The notes under the pieces are model-generated. The model was not told the DNA's origin, searched no databases, and was given only the letters and a program-made list of their open reading frames with translations. Both the position numbers and the translations under genes were made by a program. 64,000 nt of DNA from Volvox africanus. Its lineage: Eukaryota > Chlorophyta > Chlorophyceae > Chlamydomonadales > Volvocaceae. Location of the stretch: positions 6,224,501-6,288,500 of the forward strand of contig BSDZ01000003.1 of the NCBI GenBank assembly GCA_030268105.1. Reading direction: 5' to 3'. Within the stretch, counting starts at the first letter, position 1; each line of letters opens with the position of its first letter. Shown in pieces: positions 1 through 12,400 of this stretch.

Positions 1-1906
1 TTATTCTAAAAATTTTCAAAGTTAGTGACAGCGATTACAAACGTCCAGCCCAACAGCTCGGGGAAAACGTTGCGAACAATCAAGCATAACACACCATTCA
101 AAAGCTCAAGTTGCAGCAAAATAATAGAGCGCTTAAAATTGGGCATTCTATACCAAAGCAAAGCGTGGGTCAATGATTCGCATGGGCTAGGGTGAGTATC
201 TGGTGCAGAAACCAGAGTCCGTTGCAAACTTGTATGCTGCTCCATATGCATTCAGTGCAGTTCTGCGACTGCAGTAACAAACCATGGGTCCCTTCAGGCA
301 CTCGTAGTAGGTCAAAAGAAAAGCATCTGCTGCCAAACGCCGTTCACAACACCTGGTGGCCACACGGCCCAGACGAGCACACCCGCCATCTTTACCAAGC
401 CTTACCAAAGAGGGGCTCGAAAAGAGTCTACCAGCAATACGGAACTCTACCACGAACAAGATCCGCATAGACCCCGAATATATTCTAGATGCTGTGCCGT
501 ATCACAGTGTCCAGTGGAGAAGTGGCACCGGAACTAGCACTGTTCAGCGAGGCTGAGGGGGGCTTCCTCCGCCACCGCAACACAGCGTGTCGGATCCAGA
601 ATCGTACGTAGGGCCCCATTCCAACCGGTGTACACGGGTGTACCCGCAAGTCGCCGGTAAGTAGCCGGCGGGTTAGGACCTGCTCCTCCGAATGTATAAG
701 ATTGAAAGCACAACAGATAGCTATGGGTTTTGGTAGCCATCGCTACCAAAACCATGTCTTACCAAAATCCATCGATTTTTGTAAGAATGTATTTTGGTAG
801 CGATGGGTGGCGGTGCGCCAGCTCTGATGGGCCTCGGGACAGCGCTGGACAGCTTGGGACAGTTGCGCAATCGATGAAGCCTGCTGGAGAGGCCAGAGCT
901 GTACGCCCCCTGTGTGCGACAGAGCGCGACAGAGTGCCGGCGCAGATCCATTCACGCAGTCGTGCAGGTCATGCAAGGTAGCGCGAGTCAGCGACCCACC
1001 CCTCAACGTTAGGGGTCCTCCTCCTTTCTCGCCCTTTCTTGCTCGGAGGAGCTAAGAAGCCCTTACAAGCAAGCAAAGCGAACTTAGTAGCCAGTGGGCT
1101 TGGTTCCAAGGAGCACGGCGCGCGTTTTTGGGGATAGTCCTCTCCTGTATACCTACCAATTCGTGTCCAGTCCACACGGACAAACTGCAACTATCTTGAC
1201 CTTAATTTACGTGCGAAAGTAGTGCACATTTGGCATTCGGTATTTTCTCACTGTAAATCCACTGTTGTGAACTGTGCATCGCTGTCTCAAGCCACTTCGT
1301 TTTTTCTTTATAATCCACGCACCATCCCTGACCTTTCTTGCTCCTTTCTTCTATCTCCTCCGGCTTAGATTAGTACCACTACTTGTACCGCTTTGGCTCG
1401 TCTCTACCTCCTGTACGGATGCGACAAGCTTCCCGGGTACATACCTAGTTTGGTTCCTTAGGGAACAAGACGCTCGATCAAAGATCAATATCCATGATTC
1501 CAAGCTGCGACTGCGAACGGCGAAAGTTGCCTTGGCATGCCATGGTTTGCAGAGCTCTGCAAGCCTTGGTCAATCTCATGGCCTGGGGCTGTTAGTTTAT
1601 TGTTATCTCCGAGATTTCTGCAAGCCGTTTGGCTTCACATGAAGCAGGCGGAAACCTTTATCCCAAAAGGTCATATTACCCGGTTGCGAATAGGTTGAAA
1701 AAATTCCACCTTGTTTTATTTTAGAAGGCATCGTATTATTTCCAGACAATGCTCGTCCATGCACGTACAACGTTCCTTATGTCCGCATCCTTAATCCAGC
1801 TTATCCGCGGTAACCGAGCGCTGTTTACAAATGCGACGGATGAAAAAAAGCCCGAATCGTCCAAGTTAATCCAAATGTAACATCCCCTAAGCCTCCGTAC
1901 GAAAAG
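1..1906. other. No gene recognised; left-edge spacer
   Basis: No stretch here reads as a convincing exon chain on either strand. The only structure I can point to is the fold-back repeat at 737-806. The region presumably holds the 5' flank of the J-domain gene that starts near 1907. Confidence 0.5.
737..806. repeat. Fold-back (hairpin) repeat
   Basis: Two arms of about 32 bases, 737-768 and about 775-806, are near-perfect reverse complements around a loop of about 6 bases. Both arms contain the core CCATCGCTACCAAAA (or its complement). A further half copy of the core lies just upstream at 727-741, giving an extra short palindrome. It looks like a small fold-back or MITE-type remnant; no coding content. 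Confidence 0.6.
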
Positions 1907-4900
1907 ATGTTGGGTGTAATAATGAAGCGTATTGAGTCACCAAGCAGTAGGTGTGCTGCGGCGCTGCTGATCTGCGTAGCGAGGGCGGCTTTGGGCTCGT
2001 CCAGGGGCTACAGGTCTGGAGGTGGAGGTGGAGGTGCAACGTCATACGCTTGCTCCCTGCCGGGTATGCTACGAGGGCAGAAAGGGGCTACGGGTGGTGG
2101 GATCTTGGACGCCTGGATTTCAGATCGATTCAGAAGTCATCAAGGTTGCGTCAGCGCCCCGAGTCAGCGAATCCCTGCCGTTCGCATCCCCTGCCGTATG
2201 CTTGCTTGCCTCATTCCTTTGATGACCAGGATTTCACAACATTCCAGGGATTATTTATTCCAGTGATCCAGGAATGCCATCCGCGAACACCGCACCCGCT
2301 GTCGCCCATTGCAGAACTCATAGACCGAGGGGTGACTGTCTCAGTCCTTGATTTCGAGATACCGGCCTCTGAAGCTGTTCGCCGGTTTGAAGACTACCAG
2401 CGCAAGTCCTGTATGTATCTGCATGCACACAACCTCCTGGGACGTCAACCTCAAACCATAGAACCTGTTTCGCAATCTGGGGGCCCTGGAGCTCCAGGGG
2501 CGGAGCCATCTGGCGCAAACTCAAGCAGCAACACGCACACTATGACTGCTGCTTACCTGCCGTACTGGTGCTTTGAAGCCACATTTAACAGTGAGGCGTA
2601 CGCCAAGCTGGGCTTCAAAGACAGCAGGTGTTGTTTATTTGTGTTTGTGGTGGAGAGAGGGAGGGACAGGGAGGGAGCGAGGGAGGGACAGGGAGGGAGC
2701 GAGGGAGGGACAGGGAGGGAGGGACAGGGAGGGAGGGAGGGACAGGGAGGGACAGGGAGGGAGGGACAGGGAGGGAGGGACAGGGAGGGAGGGACAGGGA
2801 GGGAGGGAGGGAGGGAGGGAGGGAGGGACTGGGAGGGAGGGAAGGAGGGACAGGGAGGGACAGGGAGAGACAGGGATGGACAGGGAGGGAGGGACAGGGA
2901 GGGACAGGGAGGGAGGGAGGGAGGGACAGGGAGAGAGGGAGGGAGGGACAGGGAGAGAGGGAGGGACAGGGAGGGAGGGATGGACAGGGCGGGAGGGGGG
3001 ACAGGGAGGGAGGGAGGGACAGGGAGGGAGGCAGGGAGGGACAGGGAGGGACAGGGAGGGAGACAGGGACGGACAGAGAGTGAAGAGTTTGGCTAATGAG
3101 CAGGGATGGGGGTCCCGCCTGAATATCGTCGGGACTAGGGCAGATCTGCAGTCTCGCCCCGCGCGTGCGCGCATGTGTGTGTGCGTGTGTGTATGTGTAT
3201 GACATCCGCAGGGATAGCACATAAGGCTTCGGGTCACGCCAAGCTCATTGTGTATGTCCCATCTCCTCTCGCCTCCCACGGTCCCTTGTTTCAAGTCAGG
3301 ACCGGCGAGATGGTTTGGAGGGACAAAGCAGACCCCCTCCAGCTCAGCACCGGGGCGGTAGCCTCTCTTGACGACCCTGCCATGCAAGTGTATGCGTCGT
3401 ACAAATATGTCCGCGATGTGGGCAGTGGCGCCGGGGGCCGGGGCTTGCCGCGACGCTGCCGGGCGATGACGCACGCGGAGGCGAAGGCGGGCAGCGTGGG
3501 CGGCGTGGCGCTGCATCCCGCAGATATGCGACAGGGATTGGCGTGGCAGTTGGCAGTGCGGGCTCTGACTCACAAGCAGCTCCAGGCCGCAGAAGGGGCA
3601 CTGCGGGAAGCTACCGGGTCAACTGACTTGCGGGATGTGCGTGTGGTCCTGCAGGTGATATTGGTGGCTGAGCCCCATGAGAGAGAGGGTGGTGGGCGAC
3701 GGAATAGAGTGTGAGGGGAGGGACGGGGTGGGACAGGCGAAATGCGGATTTTATCTTTCTGTGCGGGAGAGCGAATACTACATCCCGTTGAGGAGGGAGT
3801 GCCCGGTCCCAAATGCTGGGAGGGGGGAACATCGCCACTGGACGCCGCCTCGCGTCGTCGCTTCGAACGACCATTCGTTACGTGCCTGATCTGCTTCGTC
3901 ATCTCATCTGCGTCATCACAACTCATCATGCCCGGGTATGCCTGATCCACATAGCGGTGTTTCGGAGATGAGCTGCTCCCTGCACTGCTTAATCAACTCC
4001 TCACCTTACCACGACCACCGCGCCACAAGATCCCGCAGGGTTTGCTTGACGGGTTTCAAGCTATCCCTCCCTCCCTCCCTCCCTGTCCCTCCCTCCCTCC
4101 CTCCCTGTCCCTCCCTCCCTCCCTCCCTGTCCCTCCCTCCCTCCCTCCCTGTCCCTCCCTCCCTCCCTCCCTGTCCCTCCCTCCCTCCCTCCCTGTCCCT
4201 CCCTCCCTCCCTCCCTGTCCCTCCCTCCCTCCCTCCCTGTCCCTCCCTCCCTCCCTCCCTGTCCCTCCCTCCCTCCCTCCCTGTCCCTCCCTCCCTCCCT
4301 GTCCATCCCTCCCTCCCTCCCTGTCCCTCCCTCCCTCCCTCCCTGTCCATCCCTCCCTCCCTCCCTGTATGTAATACCGCTCCGGCAGGTTCTGACGCGC
4401 CACTGCCGCCTGGTTTTCCTGCCGGCTTATATTGCCGTGTACCAGTACGGCAGCCGCTACAAGCAGGGCACTAGTGGGGTGATCGTGCCGCAGGTGTTCA
4501 CGGCAGCTGTTGGCGGCACGGAGGAGGGTGAGTGGGGCCGACACCGGGGGCTCCAGGGAAACCACTGATGGGGGAATATGAGCAGCGAATTGGGGCACAC
4601 AATCACCGAGGGTGCAAGCAGCAGGCGGTTTGGGTGGGGCAGTGGTGGGGCCCTGCAATTCAGATGTACAGGGTCTAGAAACACGATACAGCGGCGTGGC
4701 ACCTCTGTTCCCACTCCCACTCCCGCTCCCACTCCCAGTACCAGTACCAGTCCCTGTGCAATGCCTTAATCCTCATTACATGCGACGTGTGCTTATATGT
4801 GGTTCTGGCGCCGTGCCTTGGCGGCACGGCCCATCTTCGTGCCAGGGCCATTCTGCGGCTTCTCAGTCTCCCCCACCCCCCGGACCTCTTCCGGTGCCGC

Positions 4901-7086
4901 TCCATCCCTGGACCAACCCAATACAGGTCGGGTGGTGGCGCCGGAGCACCTCTGCCCCACGAAGGCCTCTCTGAGCGCCGGGGGCCTTATGTGGGGCCTG
5001 GGGCTGTTATCGGGGGACGCCACCTGGGCGACACCCTTAGGTGGACTGGAGACAGTCCTGCCGCAGCTGGGGTCGGTGGAGGCGTTGACGCTGGCGGCGC
5101 TGGCAGCCAGCGGCGCAGGTGGGATACGTATTGGGTATTGGGTATTGAGCTTAAGGATATGTGTACTTACGTACGTAGGGGGGGGGTATCCTGATGGCGG
5201 GGAATGATCAGCCGGCGCTCTACGTCGGTGTCGGCGTCGCGTATATGTACAGTGCATAATGCATGCAGCCACCACCGATGTTATCTGTTACTACGGGACA
5301 CCAGACTGTACTCGCTGCTCTTGCATGTGCCAAGCGCCCTTGGGGTCGCCAAGGTCGTTAAGGCCGCTAAGGTCGTTAAGGCCGCCAAGGTCGTTAAGGC
5401 CGCCAAGGTCGTTAAGGCATCAGTCGGTTGCTCGTGGAGGTATCCGTTCTGCCACCTGAGTTATATCACCGGTGTCTGTCTCCATGTCTCCTTGTTTCTT
5501 TGCTCGCCGAGAACCCGAGATGGCGGCTGGCATGATAATGAGTTCCTATCTGAGATGGGAAATGGGTGCGACCGACCTTGTCGTGTGACGTGCTGTACTA
5601 CATACCTCCGTACAGGGCTTTGGGCCCACCAGCGCCCACAGAAGCTCCGCACGCACCATGCCGCGAAGCAGGTGCGGGCAGACTTCGAATTCTACAAGAA
5701 ATACGATATTCATGAAACGTACGGCAGCGGTGCGGCAGCGGCAGCGGCAGGGACAGCGGCAGCCGATGCCCAGCGTGCGGACGGGGCCGGGGGCAATGAG
5801 GAGTACATGCTCTGGCTGTGGGCGGACGCGGACTGGCGGCGTTGGGAGCAGGACGAGCCATGGAACTGGGACGAGGGCGAGCGGCGTATCTGGTGCGTTT
5901 GGAGGCGTCTGGATTGGGCAGGTGCAGCTCAAGAGAGGGGCAGGGGCAGGGGCAGGGGCAGGGGCAGGGGCAGGGGCAGGGGCAGGGGCAGGGGCAGGGG
6001 CAGGGGCAGGGGCAGGGGCAGGGGCAGGGGCAGGGGCAGGGGCAGGGGCAGGGGCAGGGGCAGGGGCAGGGGCAGGGGCAGGGGCAGGGGTGAGGGTGGC
6101 AGGGGTGAGGGTGGCAGGGGTGAGGGTGGCAGGGGTGAGGGTGGCAGGTGCCATGAAGGGTCATGGTACGGGGTCAGTGCCGGAGTTGGGCGCTGCGGGG
6201 CGGCCCAATCCAACCCCAACCAGCGACGAACAGACCTGCGGGCACCCGACCTCTTTCCTCGCGCGCGCGCAGGGCTGAGGAGCTGTGGCGCAAGCAAGCC
6301 ACTAGGCGGCTGCAGCGGCAGCGGTACGTCGAGCGGCTGGCGGCGCAGGCGCAGAGGCGGGCTGCGGAGGAGGCGGCGGAGGCGCGGCGCGAGCGACTGT
6401 ATGGCGGAGGCGCACGGACCACCAGCTACCACAGCCACCGGCCCCAGGACCATGGCATGGGCGGTGCTGAGGGGGGAGGCTCCCTTGAAGCATCCGGTCG
6501 GAGGTGGCGGCGTTCTGACTTCCTAGGCTACTATCGGGTGCTGGGGCTTCAAGATGCGGGTGAGAGCTACCGGGCGGTGTTCGGTCCTCCAGGAGGGAGG
6601 GAGGGAGTGACAGAGAGGGAGGGAGGGAGGGAGGGACAGGGAGGGAGGGAGGGACTGCTGAAGTTTTAGGTAGCTGAAAGGGAAGAGCGATTAGATACAC
6701 GAGACCTGGTACTGCTGCTGTAGAGAAGCACTAAATTGCTAATCACCACGAGAACCACCACCAGAACCAGAACCACCAGAACCACCATGACCACCATGAC
6801 CACCATGACCACCACCACTATCACCAATATGTAGAATTTGCTGATAGTGTGTCATGTGCCGGGACACACTTCCTCTGCGGTACACGCAGAGGCGGTATCC
6901 ACTGATGATATCAAGCAGGCCTTCAAGGTCCAAGCCCTTTTGCTGCACCCAGATAAACACGTGGGCGCTGACGTGGAGGTGCAGCGTGATGCCCTGGTTA
7001 AGTTCCAGAAACTGCAGATTGCGTATGACACCCTTAAGGATGCGGAGAAGAGGCTGTTGTATGACAGGGGACAGCTAGTCCAGTAG
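1907..7086 (+). CDS. Protein with C-terminal J domain (DnaJ-like co-chaperone)
   Basis: The spliced exons end in a J domain. A motif GYYRVLGLQD (exon 6273-6559) joins at 6559/6890 to a helix II segment, an HPDK tripeptide (near 6950) and a helix III segment ending LYDRGQLVQ, stop 7084-7086. J domains stimulate Hsp70 ATPase through the HPD motif, so a co-chaperone role follows from family knowledge. Earlier exons read from splice sites are about 1951-2413, ?-2627, 3212-3654, 4389-4527, 4927-5118 and 5642-5892. They encode a conserved-looking N-terminal part (LPYWCF, FLPAYIAVYQYG, GGLMWGLGLLSG) that may include membrane-associated segments, then an Arg/Glu-rich coiled-coil-like stretch before the J domain. 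The 5' end is unsure: an ATG frame at 1907 (possible presequence) is out of frame with the conserved part read from about 2070. Introns carry the minisatellites listed separately. The client and the organelle are not known. Confidence 0.7.
2653..3079 (+). repeat. GGGACAGGGA minisatellite in an intron of the J-domain gene
   Basis: About 425 bases of GGGA units punctuated by GGGACAGGGA lie between the exon ending at 2627 and the exon starting at 3212. The array is purine-rich on the coding strand and gives long spurious open frames on both strands. Same family as 4064-4367, 6590-6656 and 41321-43020. Confidence 0.9.
4064..4367 (+). repeat. CCCT minisatellite (22-bp units) in an intron of the J-domain gene
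   Basis: Regular units of 22 bases, each GTCC followed by CTCC repeats, lie in the intron between 3654 and 4389. This is the same family as the array at 2653-3079 but inverted: here the coding strand is the C-rich strand. Confidence 0.9.
5937..6150 (+). repeat. GGGGCA hexanucleotide array followed by four 15-bp units
   Basis: About 25 copies of CAGGGG run to roughly 6090, followed by four copies of a GTGAGGGTGGCAGGG unit. The array lies in the intron between exons ending at 5892 and starting at 6273. It is G-quadruplex-prone in the transcript strand. Confidence 0.9.
6590..6656 (+). repeat. Short GGGA array in the intron that splits the J domain
   Basis: GGGAGGGA units with one GGGACAGGGA lie in the intron 6560-6889. 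This is a short member of the 2653-3079 family. Its presence inside the intron that divides J-domain helix I from helix II explains why no single frame shows the whole domain. Confidence 0.85.
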
Positions 7087-9475
7087 AGTTGTTGAGGGAA
7101 GTTGATAGTTGATGGCTTTCATAGGGTCTTAGACCAACGGAAGTGTTGTATCGTGCTCTAAGAAAGCGATCACGAGTTCACGGGAGGATTAGACATCCTA
7201 ATCATTATCATGATACTACAATGCTTCTCCCCTTAGCAGGGAGTGAACCGCATCCAGGACCGACACACATTGATCTAGGTTGGATTTGTACCCGCGCAGC
7301 CTGAACTCGGAGGTCCTCAATTCCCAAAGTATAAACTCCAAAAGGAGGAGCGCAGGAATGCTTTATCTAGCTGCTTTATCCTTTCAGTGGGCAGGAGGGG
7401 ATTCGAATTTGTACGGCAAGAGCTCACTACCATTTTAAGAAAGAGCTTGCGAGTTAACGTCAGTGTTACACACATTCTGATCATTATCATGATAAGAGGA
7501 AACTTAAATCCTATTAAGTTGTGGTATGTATTATAGTTGTATGGGTAAAAACATCTAAAGCTGCTGAGGTGGGCAAGGCCGACTCGGCAGGTGCTGATGC
7601 CGCATGGAATCGAAAACAAAGCCACGCTGGAGTTATCATCAGGCATCGTGAGGCATCAACAGGGCCGTGTGTACACCCACATAAGCCGCTGCAAAGGTTT
7701 CATCATCCACATACACCACCCATCTACAACTTGGCCTCATTGATAACAAGCAGCCCTTTGCAACGGCACAGTGCTTGCACTTCCTGGTGGCATTAGGGGC
7801 CGCAGGCCAGCCTTCCGCAGAGGCAGGCAGGCTGTCCAAATGCCATTACCTTTCATCTCTCCAGCACGCAAGAACACACATACTCTCCTTCCACCTGTCC
7901 CAATTTTCTGTTGGGATTATTTTGAAATGCGTCACCAAATGCGCTGTTGGGATACGAATGGTGGCACACATGTCGCTTATGCTCTCATTATTAAAGTCTT
8001 CCCTTGGGCCTGCTGGTTGAACAGACTCCACATCCAGTTAGTGACGGGTATACTCCTGTGTAAAAAAGGTGGTGGGTTGTGTGTGGCTATCACATACAAC
8101 TTGCATTAAGGTTGGGGTATGTCAACGTCGGTTTGTCCTGATTGTTGGTTGAGCTGGAATGAAAACCTTGGCTCCTGCACCACAGGACTTGGGTGTGGGT
8201 GCTGAAGTTGTAGCCTCCATCTCGGGTGTGGATCCGCCTTGGGCTGCTAGCTCCTAGTGTCCTGGCTCTTCATCCTCAATTTCCCATGTGAGTTGTCCTC
8301 CCAAGGGAAGCTCCTCCTCTGGACTGTTACAGCTCAGAAGGCACGCACTGAGCCTCACATGTGGCAGACTCGTCCTAACAGGTGTGGCAGTTTCCATAAC
8401 TGTGACTGTGTTTTGCCCTTAAGGATTACAGAAACAGGCCGTCCACAACGGTGTCATTCTTGCTCCTGCCATGTCGATGACAGCCAGCAGGCCACAGCGG
8501 TGGAATCATGTAGCGCATATTCCCCCTCTCGGCGCATACATAAGGAGCTCGTGGTCGATATGCATGTATGTGAGTGGTGATGAATCAGTCGGCTGAAGAC
8601 TGAAGTGGAGAAAGGTTCCATGTGAACAGCAATTGGACAGGGGTGATTTGATCTTAAGAGATGGGGTAAACCTGATTGAAGAGTGCAGTTCGCGCTAAAG
8701 CAAGGACGGAGAGATGAGTGATGTGGTGCGTCCCACCTGATGTGTGGAAGAGGCGGTTTCCTCTTAGACACTTAGTGTCATGCCGTGTGACGACCATGTA
8801 CGACCATTATTTTGTGAGAGCAGAGCAGTAACCCCCGAAAACCTCTCATGACGGCAGAATGGCATCTTGATTGTCCTTGCAAGTCGTTATTTGCAGAACT
8901 TTAATACAGCGACAATGTTGACTGAGAAAATGCACCCTTCGATCGGTTGATCGCACTGCTGGCTGTCTTTCTTTGCGTCCATCTCAACAAAAGTAGCTCC
9001 TGCGCCTGATCCAACACTGCTACGATCGCATCCAACACGTTCAGCACTGCATCCATCTTGACCTTCTGCATACCTCCGTAGCCCTGCCTTTAGCCTTCTT
9101 TTCAAATCTGCTCCCTCCCCCTCTCACCTTCCTTCACTCATTCGCTCTCTTGCCGCTTTCCCCTTCCCTTCCCTTCCCTTCCCTTCCCTTCCGGCACATC
9201 CTAACATCTCAGCAAGTTTCAACCAATGTCTTAAGCTACAAGCGGGCGGCCCTCACAGCCCGCTCAGTAGTCAGATTGGGAACTTCAAGATTCGACATGC
9301 ATGCGGCTTCCCCAATAGCTGCTGGGGCCCTAGCACCGTGGGAGATGGAGGCCCTATGGACCGCGCCCTCCACCCGCTACCGCCCATCAGCACCGCTTCT
9401 TCATGCATGCTTCATTCGTTGTGCTCCTCTGCCAAGGTAAACCACCAAGGTAAACAGGTATAGAAGTTGGGATCC
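7087..9475. other. Convergent intergenic region
   Basis: Lies between the 3' ends of the J-domain gene (+) and the WD40-MYND gene (-). No coding exon was recognised. It contains two degenerate relatives of the fold-back at 55750-55814 (around 7140-7215 and 7410-7495, each with ATCATTATCATGAT) and a CCCTT pentanucleotide run near 9160-9192. Confidence 0.5.
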
Positions 9476-12400
9476 TCAGTCCAGCTCATGCAGGCAATCC
9501 ACCGCTGCGCAGCCCGAGATGAACCCGTGGGAGCCAACCAGTAGCGGCGGGGGTGGCGCCGCAGCCACTGCAGCCACAGCCGATGGCACGTCCATTGGCG
9601 TCAGCTCTGTCGTCAGCTCTTTCATTAAGATCGGCGGCCCCGCTTTCCTAGGTGCTTGTGTCGATATTGGTGCTGCCGAGCATGCTCGCCCCTCGTCAAC
9701 TAGTCCTGGGTTGCACCCACCATCGCACGCTTCCCCAGCCAGCACCGATACCTTCCGGCTTCCAGACCCCATTATGTCACAGGAGGACTGCAACCCCCCC
9801 TTACCATTGTGGTCCCTGCCTACGTCCGCTGCCTCGGGAACACCAGCAGTGAGGTCCGGGGCAGATTCGGCCGAGTCTGCCTCCCCCCAGTCCGCCTGTT
9901 GTTGATTTTGCCCCTGCCCCTGCTCCTCTTGCTCCCGGTGGTATTGCTCCTGCTGCTCCTGCTGCCTCCGCCGAGCCTCCGCGAGCTGAGAGCACTCCTT
10001 TTTGTGGCCGTCCCTCCAGTGGGTCGACTTTTTACCGATCATGAAACAGCGGGTGATCCGGGAAACACGGATTGAAGGGAAGTGGGGTGCAGAGGTATTC
10101 GAGAGCTAAGAGCGCGTGTGACTGGGAGACCTTCACTGCTGCCCTTCGGTTGACGGTTAAGGTTAAGGTTAAGGTTTAGGTTTAGGGGGGTTTAGGTTGA
10201 AGGCTCAACTACGAAAGAACTTAGCGGCAGAGAGGCTGAGGGACAAGCTAGGGGTGGGGGTTCCGACGTCGTGCGCCCGTGCGCATTCCACACCTCGGCT
10301 TAGGCACCGAAACAGGTCCGCTACCGCCGGTCCACTGGACTGTCAGCCACCCTGTACCCCAATCCACATCATCAATCTCATGTGCATATGCGAAAACCCA
10401 TAATAGGACCCATTCGCGCATGCACCCGTCCCCAGCATCTCGGGGTTATAGTGTTTAGCTCCCGGCCCCCCCTGCCCCAGGGGGGGTGGGTTCCCCGCGT
10501 CCCACGGGCCTCCGTTGTGAATGTGTAGCTGAGCGGGCCCCCTGCCCTGCTCTGACAGCCCAGGAGCCCCCCTCCCCCTCCCCCTCCCCCTCACTCTCAT
10601 ATACACAAGGGGGCAACGGTACCTGGCAATGTGTTGAACAGTAGAACACGCTCTTGCACGCGCCGCAGCGCTTGAACCCCCCTGCAGCTGGACCGCCGGT
10701 CTCATTGTGATTGTGATTGTGATTGTGGTGGTGGCGCTGTTGGAGGGCCAGGAGGCCCTCCCGCTGTAAGCAAGACGGGTTGGCGCACTTGCGGCCCATC
10801 GTAACCGCTGTGGCGCTCTCCAGCTGCACGGCGGCCCCACTGCGGGCCACACCCGGGCCCTCGCCCATGGCCCGCAGCTGGGAGCGTCTGGCTTCCCCCT
10901 CGGCAGCCTGAGCGGCAGCCTTCGGCGCAGAGGATATCAGGCACCGGGGGAAAGGGAAAGATAAAAAGACTGTGCTTATGTATATGTGTATGTGTATGTG
11001 TATGTGTATGTGTGCACCTGTGTGTATGGTGTGTTTTGGAGGAATCGGGGGGGGGGGGTTCACCCGAGTGTTAGGCGGCGCAGGAAGCGGCGCACGTTGA
11101 GATGTCGCACACACACACACACAAACACACACACTCTGATGCCACACGTGTTTTTGCTGGTTGTTGGCGGCCCACGGATTGCCCCCCCTCAAAATCTGTC
11201 TCCCCTCCCTCATCTGTATCCCTCATGCTTTACTGCCGCGTCTACAGCGGTGTCATGCCTCGTTTTTTCGACTCCCCTCCCTTCCCCCCTCCCCTCCCCT
11301 CTCCTGAGTGAGCTTCCAACAGACAACGGTTAAACAAAACACGCGCGAGCACACGCATCTCTCATGTACAACCTGGGCCGCTGCATTGCGCTGTGCGCCC
11401 TTCAGTGCCGCCTGCATGTTAAACGATGACGCCTTGCCGCCGTCGGCACCGCCACCGCCGCTGCCACTGCCGCTGGCTGCGTCTGCAGCGTCTGTCGCCG
11501 CGCTGAATCCGCCCTGGCTCCCTGCTGCGCCGCCGGTGCTACTGCCATCGGACTGACCCATGGGAACCCTCTGGAGGTCCGACAACGCCAGTGGCCGCCG
11601 CGGTGGTACGAACGCCGAGAACGCATCCGGGTACGCGGAGGCCAAACCCCACATTCCCGTCGCCGCGCCGCCGCTGCCGCCGCCATTACTGCTCCCCGCC
11701 GCCGCCGCCGCCTCCTTCGATGACCGCGCGTCGAACCAGTAGGCGTACGGCATCACTGACCCTTGGGAAGTTGCTGTCGCTGTCGCTAGCGGCGGCGGCG
11801 TCCGCGCTTCCAGCTGGTCTGCATCCGTCGGCCGCGAGCTAGCGGCGCGCTCTTCCGTCAGCAGCACGAGGATCTGGATCTGGCCCGCGGCGCCGCCGAC
11901 GATCAGCGCCAGCTCGTTGATCCCCAGAGCCGTGGGCTGCCATCCCAGCCGCGTCACCGCCACCAGCGTCCCCGTCATCGACCAGAGCTTGACGCAGCTG
12001 TCGGCGCCGGCGGAGGCGATCAGACTGCGGTGAGGGAGGCACGCCACTGCGCCCACGGCCCCGCGATGATACCCCCTCCAATGGGACACTTCCTCCGGCT
12101 GCTGCTGCTGCTGCTGCTGGTGTTGGGCGGGGCCCGGAGTCTGGCCCTGAACCAGCAGCCCCCAAACCCACACCTGCGCCACATCGCATTCAGCGGTTTG
12201 AACGGGGCCCTTCCAAAGCCACAAACTTTTAAGAATCAACACTCGTACTTAAGTACGGCGGCAGCGAGGTGAGGGGCAGGTGACATGATGAGTTGTGTGG
12301 AGGGAAAGGGGAAAGGGAAAAACACAAATGGCCGTCCCTCGTACAGTCTACTTGCCACCTCCTGAACAAAGCAAATCCCTCGCCCCTCACCTCCCGCTAG

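Noticed and set aside
5204..6526. 440-residue plus-strand open frame with a long Arg-Gly run
   Set aside because: It merges part of a real exon with the GGGGCA repeat in an intron; the donor at 5892 and acceptor at 6272 give a phase-consistent J-domain protein instead.
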